In this document: positions 10,271 to 18,288 of the stretch, one piece after another
How the letters are laid out: each line of letters opens with the position of its first letter
How positions within the stretch are numbered: the first letter of the stretch is position 1
NCBI GenBank assembly: GCA_945861965.1
Contig: CAMAWM010000021.1
Coordinates: 1 to 37,808 of the forward strand
Length of the DNA: 37,808 nt
DNA from: Chitinophaga pinensis
Lineage (GTDB): Bacteria > Bacteroidota > Bacteroidia > UKL13-3
Direction: 5' to 3'
Notes under the pieces: model-generated
Database searches by the model: none
Told to the model about the DNA's origin: nothing
Seen by the model: the letters and a program-made list of their open reading frames with translations, nothing else
Translations under genes and position numbers: made by a program

Positions 10271-11410
10271 TTATGGATACGCAACAGCAATGTTGGCTTC
10301 CATGTTTTTTAAATCTTTGCTTGTTAATCCATTCGAAACGGTACAATTAAACTCTACTTTTATCATTCGGGTTTTTTGTCCTTTATCGTTTAGCAAAAAG
10401 TCTTTTGAAGAAAGTACTCTGAAATAATCCTTCGCTATGTCCTGATTTGCCTTTTGGCTTGTATAAGTTCCGCTGGCATCGGTAAATTCAATAATTACTC
10501 TAGACAGCTGAATGGTATCAATCACAGGATTTACCTGATAATCAAAATTAGCGACCAATGGATTGGGGTCTGGAAAATCACCTGTAACTATTTTTTTCCG
10601 AATGGCCATAATGGTATCCCTGGTGCCTTTGAGCAAAATGCCTAAAGTTACGGTGTAAATACCCGATGAAACGTAGGTGTAAACAGGGTTTACCGTGTTG
10701 AACTGTTTGGTAATTCCATCGCCAAAAATCCAAACAATGTCGTGTGTTAAGGTATCGGTTCCTTTTAATAAAAAGTTACAAACTCGCTGGTTTGTAATAG
10801 AATAGTCGAAATCAAGTTTGTTGTTTATGGCTTTATCGTCAACTTCAATATAGCTTTCGAGGGTATTGTAATTGCCAGAATTGCTGATTCGGTGCTTAAG
10901 TTTATAAATCCCTGGCCAGCGATAGGTTTTTTCGGGGTCAATACCCAACACAAAATTGTTTCCATCGTTGAAATCCCACCATTGAATTTTGGGGTCAGGG
11001 CCAATAGATTTGCTAGTAAAATGAACTGTATAGCCAATGGTATCGTTTTTCGAGTGGTTATAATACAAATAGGAGTTGTTGGCCGAAAATGTAGAATCAA
11101 TTTCATAGGTTTCATTGCCAATCAATGCTTTGTAATTGCGAATGCTAATCTGAATTCCTTCTTTACACGAAGTGCAATTTTTTCTAATATTTCCAATAAA
11201 CGAAAGTACATTGAAGGAGTCGTTTGAGTAATCGCTATACATGAAATAATCATTAGATCCCGCCTCAACCCTGTAGCTTTCATTTTGAATGCTTCCTTTG
11301 ACATAAAAGGTAGTCGTTTCGGAAATAGTGCCAAAAGGCTCAATTTTTTTTTCGCATGAAAAAAGAAATGACATGAAAATAAAAACGACTAATGAAATTA
11401 AAAAACGCAT
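10271..11410 (-). CDS. PKD-domain lipoprotein in an ECF sigma operon
   Basis: 379 residues with a lipoprotein signal peptide: hydrophobic residues 3-18, then a lipobox-like LFSC with the candidate lipidated Cys19. Two PKD-type beta-sandwich domains are suggested by WWDFNDG (about 144-150) followed by KTYRWPGIYKLKHRI, and by VWIFGDG (about 226-232) followed by VYTYVSSGIYTVTL. A CTSC pair sits at residues 79-82. PKD domains usually mediate protein or glycan contacts at the cell surface. The gene starts 1 nt after the stop of the membrane protein upstream, so the two are almost certainly cotranscribed. I infer a surface or periplasmic role in the same circuit; the ligand is unknown. Confidence 0.75.
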   Translation of the reverse strand: MRFLISLVVFIFMSFLFSCEKKIEPFGTISETTTFYVKGSIQNESYRVEAGSNDYFMYSDYSNDSFNVLSFIGNIRKNCTSCKEGIQISIRNYKALIGNETYEIDSTFSANNSYLYYNHSKNDTIGYTVHFTSKSIGPDPKIQWWDFNDGNNFVLGIDPEKTYRWPGIYKLKHRISNSGNYNTLESYIEVDDKAINNKLDFDYSITNQRVCNFLLKGTDTLTHDIVWIFGDGITKQFNTVNPVYTYVSSGIYTVTLGILLKGTRDTIMAIRKKIVTGDFPDPNPLVANFDYQVNPVIDTIQLSRVIIEFTDASGTYTSQKANQDIAKDYFRVLSSKDFLLNDKGQKTRMIKVEFNCTVSNGLTSKDLKNMEANIAVAYP

Positions 11411-11411
11411 T

Positions 11412-12632
11412 TTATTTTATAAAATACTGAATGCCAAGTTTTACTCCAGAGTTTGTATAGATATCGTTGCTTTTAAAAGCGATATTGTCTGTAATATCTT
11501 TCAATCCTGCAAGATAGCTGATGCTAGACGTCACCTTCTTCGACAGTCGATATTGATACGAAGCACTAATTTGAATATCATTTTGATTAAATACTTTTCT
11601 ATAGCCACTAGTGTTTTTATTGCTAATGACTTTCCCGAATTCATCGTATTCAATAAGATCATCGTTTGAATTGATTAAGTAAGCATATTGAATACCAGCG
11701 CCAATAGAATGGTTTTTGTAGGCATGATATAAAGTATGTAATCCAATGGATGCATATTGAAGAGCATTTGTATTTACAGTTGTTTTGGTGCTGTGAGTTC
11801 CGCTAAAATCAGAATAAATTGTAATGTATTCGCGATGTGGTACGTTTTGCTTTATATCTTCATAGTGCAATGCCAACAATCCGCTAAATCTTGAACCCAC
11901 ATGCAGATAGGTTCTGAGGCCCGCAAAGTATGAAAAAGAGTTATTGTCAAAAGCTTGATTGAATGAATTTGCTCCGGCTTCTAATGCGATATTCCATCCA
12001 ATAGCACAGGTTTTTTTGACAGGGTTTGGGCGTGTCGCAATACTCGAAGTTGTAGATACAACATGGCTTTGCAATCCAACTGCGATATATTTCCATTCAA
12101 ATGATTTTGAATCTAAAATAGTTATCCAATTGCTCTCGATTGGAACCCAACTTTCTAATTCTTCTAAGTGGTTTTGGTTGTTTGAAACAGAAGAATTTGA
12201 GGATTGAATAGATTGAACTTCGTTTGAAAGCAGCTTTGTTTTTTCAGTTTTTTCGATTGCAATTTTTTGAGTGTTATTAGTTGTTGAAATGCTTGTTTCA
12301 ATTGCACTTGAATTTTCGGTTTTTGCTTGGGTGTTTATTTCTTCATTTGCAATTGTAGTTGGCGCAATGCTTGTAATTTGAGGTTTCGTTGCTTTGTTTG
12401 GGCTATCAGAAAAATAGGTATAAGCAGCGCCTACACCAATAACCGCAACAGCTGCAGAAATTAAAATTGTTTTTCCTGCACCCCAAATGCCTGCGCCCGC
12501 ACTTCCGCCAAACCCACGCTGCGCAATCAGAATGGCCTCTAAATGATGCCAATAAGCCAACTTAAACTTGTGGTTTTTCTTGACTAATTTATTTCTAAAA
12601 AGTTCATCAATTTGCTCGTCTTTCATATTCAC
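11412..12632 (-). CDS. Probable dual-membrane-spanning anti-sigma factor with C-terminal outer-membrane barrel
   Basis: 406 residues with an unusual layout. A charged soluble N-terminus (residues 1-50, starting MNMKDEQIDELFRNKL) has the look of a short cytoplasmic anti-sigma domain. A single hydrophobic helix follows at about 54-73, then a Ser/Thr/Asn-rich linker to about residue 210, then about 195 residues of alternating beta-strand pattern ending in GVKLGIQYFIK, typical of an eight-stranded outer-membrane barrel. Anti-sigma factors spanning both membranes (Dma proteins) are known from Bacteroides thetaiotaomicron; this protein fits that design and overlaps the ECF sigma gene by 26 nt. A second ATG lies two codons in (12626). 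The anti-sigma function is inference from architecture and context. Confidence 0.65.
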   Translation of the reverse strand: MNMKDEQIDELFRNKLVKKNHKFKLAYWHHLEAILIAQRGFGGSAGAGIWGAGKTILISAAVAVIGVGAAYTYFSDSPNKATKPQITSIAPTTIANEEINTQAKTENSSAIETSISTTNNTQKIAIEKTEKTKLLSNEVQSIQSSNSSVSNNQNHLEELESWVPIESNWITILDSKSFEWKYIAVGLQSHVVSTTSSIATRPNPVKKTCAIGWNIALEAGANSFNQAFDNNSFSYFAGLRTYLHVGSRFSGLLALHYEDIKQNVPHREYITIYSDFSGTHSTKTTVNTNALQYASIGLHTLYHAYKNHSIGAGIQYAYLINSNDDLIEYDEFGKVISNKNTSGYRKVFNQNDIQISASYQYRLSKKVTSSISYLAGLKDITDNIAFKSNDIYTNSGVKLGIQYFIK

Positions 12633-13203
12633 GTTTCTTTGCTTTTATATTTGGAAATACCTTTGATAACTGGGCTATTAATAATTGTCGTGCATGCGAT
12701 ACATGCCATTTTGAGGTTCCTTCACTTATGTCTAATTGCTTGGCAATTTCTTTGTGACTTAAACCATCAAAAACAAACAGGTTGAATACAATTTTGCTCG
12801 ATTCAGGTAATAAACTTATTTGCTTCTGAACATCTTCGGCAGTTAGTTTTGCTTCGGCTTCGTTTAAATCAAACGGATGATATCCTTGTTGAATGTTTTC
12901 GGTTTCTTCGTGCGAAAACATAGCTTGCCTTTTATTGTTTACCCTAAATTCGTCAATTAATGTATTTACAGTAATTGTTTTAGCCCAAGAATCAAATAAC
13001 TTTTGCTGATCGTATTTTTTCAGATTAGTTAAAATCTTAAGAAAAGCTTTGTTCAACATTTCTGCTGCATCGTCCTCGTTTCGCATGTACCGATAGCATA
13101 TTGGCATCAGCATATTGAAACAAAACTTATACAAAGCAAATTCTGCCTTGCGGTTATGTTTGATGCACTCATCAATAAGCTCAATTAGCTTCTGCTTTGT
13201 CAA
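12607..13203 (-). CDS. ECF-type RNA polymerase sigma factor
   Basis: 198-residue sigma-70 family protein with only regions 2 and 4, the hallmark of ECF sigma factors. Region 2 covers about residues 15-90 (YKFCFNMLMPICYRYMRNED onward to the SWAKTITVNTLIDEFR helix). Region 4 covers about 120-180 and contains the helix-turn-helix LSHKEIAKQLDISEGTSKWHV. No ATG is available upstream of the sigma domain; the start is a TTG at 13203, an in-frame TAA lies 7 codons further upstream, and the first ATG is within region 2. The 3' end overlaps the putative anti-sigma gene by 26 nt, which suggests translational coupling. Target promoters are unknown; self-regulation is common in this class. Confidence 0.88.
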   Translation of the reverse strand: MTKQKLIELIDECIKHNRKAEFALYKFCFNMLMPICYRYMRNEDDAAEMLNKAFLKILTNLKKYDQQKLFDSWAKTITVNTLIDEFRVNNKRQAMFSHEETENIQQGYHPFDLNEAEAKLTAEDVQKQISLLPESSKIVFNLFVFDGLSHKEIAKQLDISEGTSKWHVSHARQLLIAQLSKVFPNIKAKKREYERRAN

Positions 13204-13230
13204 GTTTGGATGCGGTAAAGTTTAGTCCAA

Positions 13231-13259
13231 ATTTTACTATTTTTTTTGATTTTACTATT
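13231..13259. repeat. Direct repeat upstream of the ECF sigma gene
   Basis: ATTTTACTATT occurs at 13231-13241 and again at 13249-13259, an 18-nt period, in the divergent gap between the sigma gene and the M1 peptidase. The period is close to two helical turns, so a protein-binding site is possible. The region is AT-rich, so chance is not excluded. Confidence 0.35.
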
Positions 13260-13354
13260 ATCTATACGAAATTTTTTCCGTCTCGTTGGGCATTCCTTAA
13301 TTTTCATTATGAAAACAAAGAAAAAAAATGTTTTTAATTGTGCTTCATTGGTTA

Positions 13355-13362
13355 TTAATTTG
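13355..13362 (+). promoter_or_regulatory. -7 box-like element 5 nt before the M1 peptidase ATG
   Basis: TTAATTTG matches the Bacteroidota -7 consensus TAnnTTTG except at the second base. A TTG 15 nt upstream (13337-13339) could be the -33 element. The box ends 5 nt before the ATG, implying little or no leader. Confidence 0.4.
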
Positions 13363-13367
13363 CTTGC

Positions 13368-16300
13368 ATGAAAAAAATCTATTTTACAGCCATCATTTTA
13401 TTTGTTGCTGTTGCAATATCAGCACAAGTTGACAATTGGTATCGCTCTACAGAAAACACTTTGTATTGGAAAAATCGCAAACCATTTGAAGGATATTGGC
13501 AACAAGACGTACAATATAAAATAAAAGCATCGCTTAGCGAACAAACCGATATTGTGGATGGAGTACTTAATTTAACTTATTACAACAATTCGCCCGATAC
13601 GCTTTCAATAGTGTATTTTCATTTGTATCAAAATGCATTTATCAAAGGTTCGTATCTCGAGAAATTGAATATGAAAAACGGCTTCAAGCAAAAGTTTGGT
13701 AAATACGAAAACAATCAGCTTGGAACCGCCATAGAACGCATGCAAGTTAACGGACAAGATGCCCCATCGTATTGGGATAATACTATTTATAAAGTGGAGC
13801 TTCCACAGGCATTATTGCCCAATACATCCTGCCTGATAACTGTAAAATTTAAAACCTATTTTGACGATGGTGGAACACAAAGAAGAAGAATGAAACTGTT
13901 TAAAGATGCTTGGGGAAATAAACAATACGATGGAGTGCATTGGTATCCGCGTATTTGTGTGTACGACAGAAAGTTTGGTTGGGAAACAGACCAACATTTA
14001 GGAAAAGAATTTTATGGCGATTTTGGAAGCTACGATGTGGAGTTGACATTGCCAAGCCATTATGTACTGGATGCAACGGGAGTTTTACAAAATCGTGATG
14101 AAGTATTGCCAGCGGAGCTTAGAGCAAAATTAGATCTGAAAAATTTCAAAGATAAAAAATGGGATTCCGCTCCAGATTCAACTATTTTACCTAAAAACGG
14201 AACTACGAAAACATGGAAGTTTCATGCCGACAATGTGCATGACTTTGCGTGGGTTGCCGATCCTACATTTCGAATTGGTGAGCAAGAATTGATATTGCCC
14301 AATGGACACAAAATATCTTGTGTTGCTTTGGCTCAAGAACCACATGCTTCGGGTTGGCAAGATGCAGCTATGTTTACTTCAAAAGTGATTGAAATTTATA
14401 GCCGTGATATTGGTGCTTACGCATACCCAAAAATGATAGTGGCCGATGCCCGAGACGGAATGGAATATCCAATGCTTACGCTTGATGGTGGTAGCAGTCC
14501 GGGATATTATGGTTTGCTTGCTCACGAGGTTGGACACAACTGGTTTTTTGGAATGGTGGGAAACAATGAAACTTACAGAGCAAGTTTAGACGAAGGATTT
14601 ACGCAATTTTTGACTCATTGGAGCATGAGCAGAATTTTGCCCGAACAGCCCAAAGTGCATTCAAAAAATAAATATATTCAAAAATATTACCGTCCATTGC
14701 CACAGCGCGAGCAATCCATTTACCTTGGTTATATACGCGATGCAATGGTAAATAACGATGTTCCGCTAAATACACACAGCGATGATTTTGATGGTGCCTT
14801 GAATCACGGTGGTGGCTACGGACATGTGTATTACAAAACGGCAACAATGCTTTATAATTTGCAGTATGTGCTTGGCGATGAACTTTTTTTGGCATCAATG
14901 CAGCATTACTTTGAACAGTGGAAATTTTGCCATCCGTATTTTGAGGATTTTAGAAGTTCAATTATTCATTATTCGCATGTTGACTTGAACTGGTTTTTTG
15001 ATCAGTGGCTTGAAACTACAAAAAACATAGATTATTCAATTACTAAAATTGAAAAAGATAAAGGCGTTACTAGTTATATCGGATTTGATAACGGATACAG
15101 AATAACATTACAAAGGGTAGGTACTATGCAAATGCCCATTGACTTGCATGTTACGGATGTACTGGGAAACAACTACACATTTCTAATTCCAAATACATAT
15201 TACCATAAGCCAATTAAGAATTCAATTACATTTTTGTTGCCCATTTGGAAAGGTTGGGGGATTTTGAATAAAACCTACCAAACTTCTTTTTCATTAAAAG
15301 CGCCTATTCAATCAGTAATTATTGATAGTTCATACAGGTTGGCAGATGTAAATCTGATGGACAATTCAACCAGCAAACGCACGCTTTTTACTTTCGATCA
15401 TCAAATCAGAAATCCATTGGATCGCAAACATTATATTTTAAAGTGGAGACCCGATGTTTGGTACAACAGCATTGATGGATTAAAGGTTGGACTTCATATA
15501 AATGGAAACTACATGAAACATTTTGATGGATTTAGTGCAACGATTTGGTACAACTCGGGCCTTGCAAAAGATTACATTGGAGGAGCTGCAGAAAATGAAA
15601 TTAATTTCAATCTAAATTACCGAACACTTATTGCAGATGATCTTAGTTTTTACGAACAAATTAAATTTGTTGATGGACTTTATGCATTCAAATTAGGGGT
15701 TGAGAAAATTAGTGGTCAAACATCAATAAATTTCTATTACAAATCTATTCATAGAGAAGGTGAACACAGCAGCGATTATCTTTTATATCCAAGCCAATGG
15801 ATTGTCAATAAAGAAAACAGCAGCATTAATTTGGATTTGAAAAGAAACTATTCATACTCAAATGGATCTGGAGAAATTGTCGAAGCTTTCAGAACAACTT
15901 TGCTGTCTGATTATAACTATTCAAGTGTAACAATGCATTGGATCAATCACCACAATTTGGGAAAATTAGAACTGCATTCACGCGTATTTTTTCAAGTTAT
16001 GAACGGCACAGACATTGCGCCCGAAAGCATGTTGAATTTAGCAGGAGGGAACAACGAAGAAATGATGGAAAACAAATTTGTTCGTTCAAGGGCTTTCGTT
16101 CCAACTGATTGGCAAGGATACGGAAATAGTACCAATCATTTTCAATTTGGCGGAGGATTAAACATTAGAGGATATGCAGGATATTTAGTTCCGGTGCAGT
16201 ACGAAAATTCTCAGTTTCATATGTACAATGGAACGAGCGGAGCATCCATTAATGCAGAATTGGATTTTGAAAAATTAATTCCGTTTTCGCCAAAACGATT

Positions 16301-16589
16301 AAGCCAGTATTTTCACATTGACTGTTACTTATTTGGCGATGCTGGATTTATTGAAAATAAGTGGAGTGCTGGTACGAATGGATTAAACGAAACGAAATAT
16401 TTAAAAACAGATTTATTAGCAAGCGCAGGTTCAGGTGTGGCATTTACCATTAAAAAATGGAGTTTTTTGGATGAAGTAAAACCGCTAACTTTTCGTTTTG
16501 ATATGCCTTTGTATTTAAGCAATGCACCTTTTGTTGATGGTGAAAATTTCAAATTTCGTTGGCAAGTTTCAATCAACAGAGCGTTTTAA
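13368..16589 (+). CDS. Exported M1 metallopeptidase fused to a C-terminal Omp85-like barrel
   Basis: 1073 residues with signal peptide MKKIYFTAIILFVAVAISAQ. The gluzincin zinc site is complete: HEVGH (386-390) and, after exactly 18 residues, the third ligand E409 in LDEGF. A GMEYPM segment (364-369) stands at the position of the M1 substrate-binding GAMEN loop, and Y488/Y489 is the likely transition-state tyrosine. M1 domains normally end near residue 600-650. The remaining 400 residues look like outer-membrane beta strands, with GGGLNIRGYAGY (IRGY at 933-936) resembling the Omp85 lumen motif, a later FGDAGF, and a C-terminal strand ending in F. I infer an outer-membrane-anchored aminopeptidase. 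The stop overlaps the convergent mltG stop by 4 nt. Confidence 0.85.
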   Translation: MKKIYFTAIILFVAVAISAQVDNWYRSTENTLYWKNRKPFEGYWQQDVQYKIKASLSEQTDIVDGVLNLTYYNNSPDTLSIVYFHLYQNAFIKGSYLEKLNMKNGFKQKFGKYENNQLGTAIERMQVNGQDAPSYWDNTIYKVELPQALLPNTSCLITVKFKTYFDDGGTQRRRMKLFKDAWGNKQYDGVHWYPRICVYDRKFGWETDQHLGKEFYGDFGSYDVELTLPSHYVLDATGVLQNRDEVLPAELRAKLDLKNFKDKKWDSAPDSTILPKNGTTKTWKFHADNVHDFAWVADPTFRIGEQELILPNGHKISCVALAQEPHASGWQDAAMFTSKVIEIYSRDIGAYAYPKMIVADARDGMEYPMLTLDGGSSPGYYGLLAHEVGHNWFFGMVGNNETYRASLDEGFTQFLTHWSMSRILPEQPKVHSKNKYIQKYYRPLPQREQSIYLGYIRDAMVNNDVPLNTHSDDFDGALNHGGGYGHVYYKTATMLYNLQYVLGDELFLASMQHYFEQWKFCHPYFEDFRSSIIHYSHVDLNWFFDQWLETTKNIDYSITKIEKDKGVTSYIGFDNGYRITLQRVGTMQMPIDLHVTDVLGNNYTFLIPNTYYHKPIKNSITFLLPIWKGWGILNKTYQTSFSLKAPIQSVIIDSSYRLADVNLMDNSTSKRTLFTFDHQIRNPLDRKHYILKWRPDVWYNSIDGLKVGLHINGNYMKHFDGFSATIWYNSGLAKDYIGGAAENEINFNLNYRTLIADDLSFYEQIKFVDGLYAFKLGVEKISGQTSINFYYKSIHREGEHSSDYLLYPSQWIVNKENSSINLDLKRNYSYSNGSGEIVEAFRTTLLSDYNYSSVTMHWINHHNLGKLELHSRVFFQVMNGTDIAPESMLNLAGGNNEEMMENKFVRSRAFVPTDWQGYGNSTNHFQFGGGLNIRGYAGYLVPVQYENSQFHMYNGTSGASINAELDFEKLIPFSPKRLSQYFHIDCYLFGDAGFIENKWSAGTNGLNETKYLKTDLLASAGSGVAFTIKKWSFLDEVKPLTFRFDMPLYLSNAPFVDGENFKFRWQVSINRAF

Positions 16590-17623
16590 TAAATCTGCCT
16601 ATTGTTTAATTCTTTCTGATATCTCTTTGCGTTTTGGTTGTGAAGTTTCAATGTTTCGGCAAACACATGGTATCCGCTGAAATCCTCTTTAGCACAAAAA
16701 TATATATAGTTGTGTTTTGCTGCATTCAGAACTGCATCAATTGCCTGAATGCTTGCTGAACAAATGGGTCCGGGCGGAAGCCCTAAATTTAAATACGTAT
16801 TGTAAGGCGATAGAATTTCTGTGTGAGCCAACAGAACTCGATGAATGGATTTGTCATTAAGCGCAAAAATAAGTGTAGGGTCGGCCTGTAATGGCATGTT
16901 GCGATCAATTCTATTTAAATAAACTCTGGCAATCAAAGGCATTTCACTCAGCTTATTTGTTTCTTTTTCTACAATAGATGCGAGTGTGCTAACTTGCTGT
17001 GGCGACAAATGAATAAGGTACGCTTTTGTCAATCTTTCTTTGTTCCAAAACTTATGGTATTCTTTTTTCATTCGATGAAAAAGTTGGATAGAGCTAGTAT
17101 TCCAGTACATGTTATAAGTGTTGGGCAAAAACAAACTGATGATGTTGCTGCTATCAAAACCATATTCATTAAATATTGCGGTATCGTTTAATAATATCGA
17201 AAAATAATTGGTATCTAATTCCAAGTGTTTTGAGAAAATGCTTGGCAACTCGCTTTTTCTCTCAGCATGATTAAATACGAGGTTGATAGTTTCTTGTGTG
17301 CCAGACTTTAGTTTTCTAATAATTTGTTGATTGTTCATTCCAACATCAAGTTTGTATTTCCCAGGTTTAAGGTTTAGGTCTAAATTCATCAACTTGGCTA
17401 ATCTTCTGAAACCATCCACATTAAAAATCAGTTTATTTTTATCCAAATCATTCAACAAAAAATCGAAACTTTTTCCGGTACGAATAAAAACATAAACCGG
17501 TTTTCCGTCAGTAGAATTTACATTTGCCGTAAATACATCGTTGTAAAACTTGTAGGCAGCAAAGCCCACAAGTAATATTGCCAAGCAAGTGAAATATTTG
17601 ATACGAATGTTTTTTCTGAACAT
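16586..17623 (-). CDS. mltG: Endolytic murein transglycosylase MltG
   Basis: Inner-membrane enzyme that cuts nascent glycan strands and releases a 1,6-anhydro end, limiting strand length. The 345 residues from the ATG at 17623 begin with a short cytoplasmic tail and one membrane helix (about 10-26), followed by a LysM-like region (KPGKYKLDVG) and the YceG catalytic domain. The catalytic Glu is in LASIVEKET (E219), followed by LQADPTLIFAL and the hallmark SPYNTY...GLPPGPICS. The frame could start at a TTG four codons earlier (17635), but ATG is preferred. It converges on, and overlaps, the M1 peptidase gene by 4 nt. Confidence 0.93.
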   Translation of the reverse strand: MFRKNIRIKYFTCLAILLVGFAAYKFYNDVFTANVNSTDGKPVYVFIRTGKSFDFLLNDLDKNKLIFNVDGFRRLAKLMNLDLNLKPGKYKLDVGMNNQQIIRKLKSGTQETINLVFNHAERKSELPSIFSKHLELDTNYFSILLNDTAIFNEYGFDSSNIISLFLPNTYNMYWNTSSIQLFHRMKKEYHKFWNKERLTKAYLIHLSPQQVSTLASIVEKETNKLSEMPLIARVYLNRIDRNMPLQADPTLIFALNDKSIHRVLLAHTEILSPYNTYLNLGLPPGPICSASIQAIDAVLNAAKHNYIYFCAKEDFSGYHVFAETLKLHNQNAKRYQKELNNRQIY

Positions 17624-17735
17624 ATTTGTCGGCAATTAAATTAAAAAAATACATTTTTTGGGTAGTTATTATTTAATGGATAAACCTCACTAAGCAATTT
17701 GTTGACAACACTTTTTAGAAATTTTATCAACTCGC

Positions 17736-17765
17736 TTGTAAATAAAAAAATATCCCTTACTTTTG
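17736..17765 (+). promoter_or_regulatory. rplS promoter, Bacteroidota sigma-A type
   Basis: TACTTTTG (17758-17765) is an exact TAnnTTTG -7 box, with a TTG -33 element at 17736-17738 and a 19-nt spacer, within the known 17-23 range. The box ends 26 nt before the rplS ATG, so a leader of about 20 nt is expected. Confidence 0.75.
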
Positions 17766-17791
17766 CCTCCCGAATTTTAAGGATTTAAGAT

Positions 17792-18148
17792 ATGAACGCA
17801 ACAGAGGCAATAAAATTAGTTGAAGCTGAATTTACTACAGGCAGGGATATTCCAGCTTTCAAAGCAGGGGATACCATCAATGTTTATTACAAAATACGTG
17901 AAGGTGTAAAAGAGCGTATTCAGCAATATCAAGGAGTTTGTCTTCAAAGAAGAAATTCTGGATTAAACGAAACATTTACAGTTCGTAAAATGTCAAACGG
18001 AGTTGGTGTTGAGCGTATTTTCCCGCTTTACAGTCTAAACATCGACAAAATTGAAGTGATAAGCAGAGGTAAAGTTCGTAGAGCTAGATTGTTCTACTTG
18101 CGCAAATTGACTGGTAAAGCTTCAAAAATTAAAGAAAAAAGAGGTTAG
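17792..18148 (+). CDS. rplS: 50S ribosomal protein L19
   Basis: L19 sits at the interface of the two ribosomal subunits. At 118 residues it matches the family and shows [52 protein letters not shown] and [20 protein letters not shown]. In many bacteria it ends the rpsP-rimM-trmD-rplS operon. Here it is a single transcription unit with its own consensus promoter and its own terminator, and rpsP-rimM lie 3 kb downstream beyond valS. Confidence 0.97.
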   Translation: MNATEAIKLVEAEFTTGRDIPAFKAGDTINVYYKIREGVKERIQQYQGVCLQRRNSGLNETFTVRKMSNGVGVERIFPLYSLNIDKIEVISRGKVRRARLFYLRKLTGKASKIKEKRG

Positions 18149-18176
18149 TTTTTCATAGTTATACAAATAACAACAA

Positions 18177-18206
18177 CCCTGATTCAGCAATGAGTCAGGG
18201 TTTTGT
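18177..18206 (+). terminator. rplS intrinsic terminator
   Basis: CCCTGATTC (18177-18185) pairs with GAGTCAGGG (18192-18200) through one T-G wobble, around a 6-nt loop, and is followed by TTTTGTTTTT. It lies 28 nt after the rplS stop and separates rplS from valS. Confidence 0.88.
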
Positions 18207-18270
18207 TTTTAAATTGCTAAATAAAATAAATAATAATCTAAGCGAATTATTTAAATAAGGTACGAATAAT

Positions 18271-18278
18271 TATTTTCG
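18271..18278 (+). promoter_or_regulatory. valS -7 box-like element
   Basis: TATTTTCG agrees with TAnnTTTG at all but one fixed base and ends 10 nt before the valS ATG. There is no convincing -33 TTG and no room for a T-box leader. Confidence 0.4.
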
Positions 18279-18288
18279 CAAAGATTTT

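Noticed and set aside
11328-11669. Plus-strand open frame opposite the sigma operon
   Set aside because: It spans the junction of two well-supported minus-strand genes and has no domain or promoter of its own.
18201-18288. T-box or other riboswitch upstream of valS
   Set aside because: Only about 80 nt remain after the rplS terminator, with no T-box sequence, and the likely transcription start is close to the ATG.
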